This document shows, one piece after another, positions 58,757 through 64,000 of a DNA stretch of 64,000 nucleotides; the stretch's first letter is position 1; each line of letters starts with the position of its first letter. Below the pieces are notes generated by a model. It saw only the letters and a program-made list of their open reading frames with translations. It ran no database searches and was not told where the DNA came from. Position numbers and translations under genes: made by a program. Source of the DNA: Physcia stellaris (lineage: Eukaryota > Ascomycota > Lecanoromycetes > Caliciales > Physciaceae); contig JABSSW010000077.1 of assembly GCA_018902385.1 (NCBI GenBank), positions 1-64,000 of the forward strand, in the 5' to 3' direction.

Positions 58757-60074
58757 GGGTTTCTACGTGCATAGCGGCGGGCGCATAGTGTAAGGAGGAG
58801 GTTAATATAGCTTCAGAATGTAGAACTAATAGAAATGAATCCATCGTTGACAGACACTCTTTTTAGCTGACAGTGACTTGGTTGCTGTTGTGTTCCCATG
58901 TCACCGATTGGGCCTCGGCCCAGGCAGGCGAAGCAGTTTCGACGCAAGCACACCAATGAAGAATGGAAATCTTTACGTTCCCAGGCATCAGCTTTTACGT
59001 TGAAGCAAAGGAATTGAGAAGAGAGTTTCATCCTTTGGAACCTTTGGAGAAACTGCATCCTTCCCCACCACTTGCCCCGCGCTCACCCTCCAACAGTGTC
59101 GAGTGGTAGGCGAGTGATACCATCGTACTCCAAGATTCGAGAACCCAGGTAAAGTACTTTATGTACATAATATGGCAGGGGGAAACTAGCGGGTGCCAGG
59201 CCCGGAAGAACCTCTAGAGCGTTCCGCTGCCGGGAACCCCTTGGCGCGGAATCTGAAGTGCCACCCTTTCAACGCTGCTAGGAAACCCTCAAGCATCATG
59301 CTGGAGGAAGCTCATCAAATATTCTATGTTAGCAAGAAGCGATGCACCCCCTCTATTCGAACTATTGAGCGTTACCAAGGAACAGAAGGGATACCATTCA
59401 CCCAATACTGAAACGAGCATCACGCCAGCCCATGGGATAAACCGCCCTTTGTGTCTACCGCACCCCTACATATATTGATGGAGAAAGGTGAAGTACAGCT
59501 GAAGCTCAATCCGTGGCTTTATAGCGGCGCTCGCTTCTCAAACACTGCTGTTTAGGTTAACTCCGCAGCCAGGAGAAGCTGCACGTCGATTCACCAAGCT
59601 AACCGGAACCTGCAATTCTAACCGCTGGCCACCATGCGCCCCCCCCTTCCCCATAGATACGACCATACGAGTTACCTGCAGGCGCCAAAATCCTACCTTC
59701 ACTCCCAATTCAGATTGTTGATTGCAAGCAATTGAATATTGTCGTAGTGCGAGTACACAATGGTACTGTTACGTCTCCATTACGAGTACGAGTGCAGCAA
59801 ATTCAATGATCTCGAAATGGGTTGTCACTCGACCATCAATGTTGGCCGTAAAGATCTTCTAAGACTCTCCAGTGTCTATAAGAGTCCCTTTGCTTCCTCC
59901 CTCATTCCAAGAGTACATCAGACAATTCTCCATCAGAAACACTACTAGCTCAGGCACCAATCTACTTCCTCTATCTCTTAATCTTTCTATCACCAAACAC
60001 GCAAACCCTTTTCTTTCATTCAAACACCAACTCCAGCTCATCGCACCTGCACCTGACAAATTAAACCTTCAAGA
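58757..60074. other. Intergenic, 1.3 kb
   Basis: No frame with family features; short frames on both strands look like chance. The last 200 bp form the promoter and leader of the small secreted protein, with TATAAG at 59,877-59,882 and CT-rich DNA after it. Confidence 0.55.
59877..59882 (+). promoter_or_regulatory. TATA box candidate of the small secreted protein gene
   Basis: TATAAG about 195 bp before the start codon, followed by pyrimidine-rich leader DNA. By position only. Confidence 0.4.
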
Positions 60075-60493
60075 ATGCATTTCGCCCTTCTCCCCACTCT
60101 CACCTCACTCCTTCTCACCCTCTCCTTCTCATCCTCCGTCCTGGCAGGCAAGAATTGCAAATGTCAGGACCCGTCCGGTACCGGGCCGCAATGGGACGAT
60201 TTGACCGAAACAATCTGTAGGGCGCAGCAGGATATCCACCCGTGTGCATCGGCGTACAAGACCTCGCATCATCAGGTGAGTCGTATTCTTCGCCATCTAT
60301 TTTCCTTCTACCCATCTGATTCCGCCGTAATCTGAGTTGGGGGCCATCCTTCTTTGCTTGCAACGCGACAGTGTCTATGCTGACGAGTCCGGGATGATAG
60401 TGCAGTGCCATTGTTCCAGCCAATTGTCTGGACAGCGGAGAATTCAACAGATGGTGTATTACGCTGGGGGCCCCTGGAGCTTTTTGCTGGTGA
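60075..60493 (+). CDS. Small secreted cysteine-rich protein (97 aa, 8 Cys)
   Basis: Exons 60,075-60,275 and 60,401-60,493; the 125-nt phase-0 intron has a GTGAGT donor and a GCTGAC branch site about 18 nt before the TAG acceptor. Residues 1-24 form a signal peptide (leucine-rich core, ending SVLAG). The mature part has CKC, then C48, C57 and, across the splice site, HHQ-C68, C76 followed by LDSGEF, then W-C86 and C96. Eight cysteines and the HQC...N.xDSG pattern fit a common class of fungal secreted disulfide-rich proteins, several of which act in host interaction. Choosing an earlier acceptor would give premature stops or lose the cysteine pattern, which supports this model. Specific function unknown. 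Confidence 0.72.
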
Positions 60494-61034
60494 AGGGTGT
60501 TAGGAATGGAGGGAGTATGGTGCTTGGAAATAAGCGTACAGAGCGATGGTTATGTTGAAATCTATAATAATGGGGACTTAATCAATATCTTTTGAGAACA
60601 GGGGTAAAAGAGCGAGAGCAGGGTATCAGTTAAGCCTTGAATTAATCAAAATTGCCACTTTGCATTGTTTCTGAAAGATGGGATAGGATGATCAAATAAT
60701 TCTGAGAAGCTTCCATTTGCACACTACCTTCGACGTCTTCAAAACCCCCTTTCTTCGGCTCTTCTACCTCCTATGACCCGCTTTGTGTCTCCTTCGCCTC
60801 CTTCTCCACTTCCAATCCGTGGAGTCGGGGTTACAAAGGCAACTTCCGAACTTTTGATGTAAACCCTACATGGAGTAATCGTAACCCTTATCGTTGTTTT
60901 ATCGAAGCCGGAATGATTCCGGGGGATTGCGCCTCAGTGCAACGCAATAGCGGGCAGTGTGCAAATTATAAGAGCTCCCTTTATTTATTCACTGCACTTC
61001 ACCTTCTTGTCGCAAGCTTGCGCCGCGCACAGTC
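60494..61034. promoter_or_regulatory. Upstream region of fimbrin
   Basis: 540 bp without a gene. TATAAG at 60,967-60,972 is about 65 bp before the fimbrin start codon, followed by TTTATTTATTCACTGCACTT, consistent with a core promoter. CT-rich DNA lies at about 60,720-60,800. Confidence 0.45.
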
Positions 61035-63280
61035 ATGAATGTCATCAAGCTCCAAAGGTAGCCAAAAATCCTTCTATGCCTAGGCACCGCCTCCATGCTT
61101 CTAAAGCGCTATTCAGGCTTCCTCGCTGACTGTCGCCTGTGCTAGGAAATACCCCCAATTCCAACAAGCCGACATCTTCAGCCTCCAAGATGCCTTTCGG
61201 AAGCTCGATGTCGAGGACAAGGGTTACATCGACGAAGCTACCGTAATCAAGGCAACTCAGTCCTCCGAGAGGCAACCCTACGATGTTGTTAGGCAGGCGC
61301 TGAAAGAGGTCGAACTGGATAGCTCGAGAAGGGTGGAATTGGATGATTATGTCGATGTGAGCCTCTCACACTGAACGAAAGATGTCCCCACGAAATACGA
61401 AATACCGGCTGATATTGAATTTCTGTTTAGCTTATCTCAAAAGTGCGAGGCGCACAGCCAGGCCAACAGACGCAAATGTCCACGGGCCGAGTACGTGGAA
61501 TGAGCAATGCTGCCAACAACAATGGACGGCCTGCACCATCGCCAGGACACCAATCAAAAAGCAGTGTTTCTGGGAGAATCCAAGTGCAAGGCTCCTCGGC
61601 CAACGTTACACATACCATTAACGAGGATGAGCGGACGGAATTCACAAGACATATCAACGCAGTGCTGGCCGGAGATCCAGATATTGGCGGCCGCCTACCT
61701 TTTCCCACCGATACTTTTGAGATGTTCGACGAGTGTAAAGATGGATTGGTTCTGGCAAAACTTATCAACGACAGCGTGCCGGATACTATTGACGAACGTG
61801 TGCTGAACCGAGCTGGCAAGAAGATCAAGACACTCAATGCATTTCACATGACAGAGAACAACAATATCGTCATCAACTCTGCAAAGGGCATAGGATGCTC
61901 CGTCGTCAATATCGGGAGTGGGGATATCATAGAAGTCCGGGAGCATCTCATTTTAGGCCTGATATGGCAGGTCATCCGAAGAGGATTACTAGGGAAAATC
62001 GATATCAAGTTACATCCTGAGTTATACCGATTGTTGGAGGACGACGAGACTCTCGAGCAATTTCTAAGATTACCGCCTGAGCAGATCCTACTAAGATGGT
62101 TCAACTATCACCTCAAAAACGCCAAGTGGAATAGAACGTATGCAAACCCACCATGGAGTAGACCTGTACTAATGCAATGATAGAGTCCAGAATTTCTCCA
62201 GCGACGTCAAAGACGGTGAGAATTATACTATCCTCCTAAATCAATTAGCACCAGACCTTTGCAGCCGCTCTCCTCTCCAAACACGCGACCTCCACCAGCG
62301 AGCCGAACAAGTCCTCGACAACGCCGACAAACTCGACTGCCGCAAATTCCTCTCCGCCACCTCCCTCGTCGCCGGAAACCCGAAACTAAACCTGGCCTTC
62401 GTAGCCAACCTCTTCAACACCCACCCTGGCCTTGACCCCATCACCGAGGAAGAAAAAGCGCAAGTCGAAGACTTCGACGCCGAAGGCGAGCGAGAAGCCC
62501 GAGTCTTCACCCTCTGGCTCAACTCGCTCGACGTGCAACCATCCGTCATTTCGCTCTTCGACGATCTGGGCGACGGCACTATCCTTCTTCAAGCATACGA
62601 CAAAGTCGTACCCGGCAGCGTCAACTGGCGGCACGTCAACAAGCGCCCTGCGTCCGGAGCGGAGTTGATGCGCTTCAAAGCCGTCGAAAACACGAACTAC
62701 ACGATCGAACTCGGCAAACAGATGCGCTTCTCGCTGGTCGGGGTGCAGGGCGCCGATATAACCGATGGGCAGCGAACTCTTACCTTGGGGCTTGTGTGGC
62801 AGCTCATGCGGCGCGATATCTCCGAGACGCTATCCGCGCTGGCACAGCGATTGGGGAAGCGCGAGATTACAGATAACGAGATGATCAAGTGGGCGAATGA
62901 TCAGAGCAAGAAGGGCGGTCGTAGCTCCAGCGTTCGCTCGTTCAAGGATCAGGCTATTGGCAGCGGCGTGTTTCTGCTGGATGTACTGAACGGGATGAAG
63001 AGCAGCTATGTGGACTATGAGCTCGTGACGGCGGGCAGGACGGATGAGGAGGCGTATCTGAATGCGAAGCTGGCGATCAGTATTGCAAGGAAGATGGGCG
63101 CGACGATTTGGTTGGTGCCCGAGGATATTTGTCAGGTGCGGTCGAGGCTGGTTGTTACTTTTATCGGTAAGTCTGAACATGTCATCGGCATCGAGGGATC
63201 AGGTTGTTCTTGGTGAGAAAGAAGGGCATAGGCTAACTTCCAGGATAGGTTCTCTGATGGCGACGGCGGAGAAAATGTAA
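61035..63280 (+). CDS. SAC6/fimA: Fimbrin (plastin/Sac6-type actin-bundling protein), five exons, 651 aa
   Basis: Exons 61,035-61,057, 61,146-61,356, 61,431-62,137, 62,184-63,166 and 63,249-63,280, total 1,956 nt, all joining in frame. Residues about 8-80 form the EF-hand-like N-terminal region (DAFRKLDVEDKGYIDEATV). A Ser/Gly/Gln-rich linker runs to about residue 140. Four calponin-homology domains then form two actin-binding domains: CH1 about 142-255 (FEMFDECKDGLVLAKLINDS), CH2 about 270-375 (LLRWFNYHLK, DGENYTILLNQLAP), CH3 about 395-505 (REARVFTLWLNSL, FDDLGDGTILLQAYD) and CH4 about 515-640 (EMIKWANDQ, FLLDVLNGM, YLNAKLAISIARKMGA). The length matches fungal fimbrins. It cross-links actin filaments in endocytic patches, the hyphal-tip collar and the contractile ring. 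The C-terminal exon is only 10 codons. Confidence 0.95.
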
Positions 63281-64000
63281 CCGCTTTGTGACGACTGATG
63301 GCTGATGCGAGATGATGGTTGTCGAGTTGGTACCCTAGAGAAAAGCAGTAAATTCAGTATATGCTACATGAGCCGCTCTTGAATCTCTACGTGGGGGCCC
63401 TTCCCTTCAAGGCATCCCGATTCCTTCCCGATTCCTCTCTTATCCTTCATCCCCAAAAACAATACCTCCAACCCTCAAGCAAGCCACCGATTGAAATACC
63501 TCAGAAACCGCCAAGGTTTACGTAGTCCTACTATCAAGCGCTGCCGGATCTGTCCGTCTGCTTCATTCCCCTTTCGATTTCTCTTACCGGTTTTCTTCTT
63601 TTTCTTCCTTCTACACACGGCGAGCCCATGGAAGCTGGGGTTGAGGTTATATGCCCTTCTCTGGAGTAAGCTTATCTCCCCTTTTCCTCCCCTTTTCTGA
63701 TTGTCTCACTACATGCGTAAGATCATAGAGATAGGGATGGGAAAGATAAGAGAGGCGCAGGGCAGGAAAGGAAGGGGGTGGAGTTGGGATGATTTGCTTG
63801 CTTGGAAGGTACGGTGTGTGATTTTCTGGAGGTTGTTCGTTCGCAATGGCTTTGTTGGTAGGCAGTAGGGGTTGGATTCCAGTTTAAATCGAGTAGCAGG
63901 ATCGAAGAAGAAGTAGGAGAAATACCGTTCTGAGGTTATTGTGGAAGAGAGGCATGAGGCAGCCGCTTCGAAGTTATTTGAAAGCAGAAATGAAGAGTTG
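63281..64000. other. Intergenic, downstream of fimbrin to window end
   Basis: No convincing gene. Long pyrimidine tracts at about 63,580-63,700 (plus strand) look like the promoter or leader of a gene further right. The last 250 bp are purine-rich. Confidence 0.5.

Noticed and set aside
1-64000. tRNA and rRNA genes
   Set aside because: I saw no cloverleaf with tRNA A and B boxes and no rRNA-like conserved stretch; a covariance-model scan could still find one.

Overview
The window looks like a piece of a filamentous ascomycete chromosome (Pezizomycotina). The right third carries intron-bearing fungal genes: fimbrin, a short-chain dehydrogenase, an F-box-like protein, a DUF3237 protein and several small secreted proteins. 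Their introns are short, with GT..AG ends and CTGAC or TACTAAC branch sites. The left two thirds is an AT-rich graveyard of transposons decayed by a RIP-like C-to-T process. I cannot name the species.

Layout. (1) 1-13,100: very AT-rich, no recognisable protein, with several direct repeats of about 180-250 bp. (2) About 13.2-16.9 kb: Ty1/copia-like relic, plus strand. (3) About 17.5-18.55 kb: 3' end of a Ty3/gypsy-like relic, minus strand. (4) About 18.55-24.84 kb: Helitron, minus strand, with Rep (HUH and YLYKY) and Pif1-type helicase remains. (5) 24,843-40,184: a Ty3/gypsy-like element with 320-bp LTRs next to the Helitron N-terminal region. Two further LTR elements sit inside it: A (25,317-31,996, 214-bp LTRs, target duplication TTACA) and B (32,083-34,109, about 175-bp LTRs, duplication ACTAT). 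Without A and B the host element is about 6.6 kb, a normal gypsy length. (6) 40.2-43.5 kb: more decayed AT-rich DNA. (7) 43,522-45,930: element C, an almost undecayed 2.4-kb LTR element (161-bp LTRs, about 96% identical, duplication GTATT). It has no polymerase or integrase but encodes a canonical BIR domain, C2H2 zinc fingers and a PCNA-box-like motif. A and B carry decayed relatives of the same coding region. (8) About 46.35 kb: sharp return to normal composition, with a cluster of stem-loops. (9) 46.5-64 kb: the gene region.

Two observations stand out. First, in the decayed DNA C is found almost only before A or G: CpT and CpC (and ApG, GpG) are nearly absent while CpA and CpG are plentiful. 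Textbook RIP depletes CpA, so this is a different context preference. Elements A and B have lost CpC but still have CpT, as if CpC goes first. Second, A, B and C form a family of non-autonomous LTR elements carrying BIR, C2H2 and PIP-like modules, which I do not recognise as a described combination.

Genes, left to right: a weak hypothetical ORF (minus); a DUF3237-like gene (plus), convergent with a PD-(D/E)XK-like DUF7924-type gene (minus) that has one apparent frame break; two tandem paralogous secreted proteins sharing an intron position; a larger secreted protein; an F-box-like protein (minus), divergent from a mitochondrial-type SDR (plus); a 97-residue, 8-cysteine secreted protein; and fimbrin in five exons. 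Secreted, fast-evolving genes next to a repeat-rich AT block fit the two-speed genome pattern of plant-associated fungi. That ecological reading is inference.
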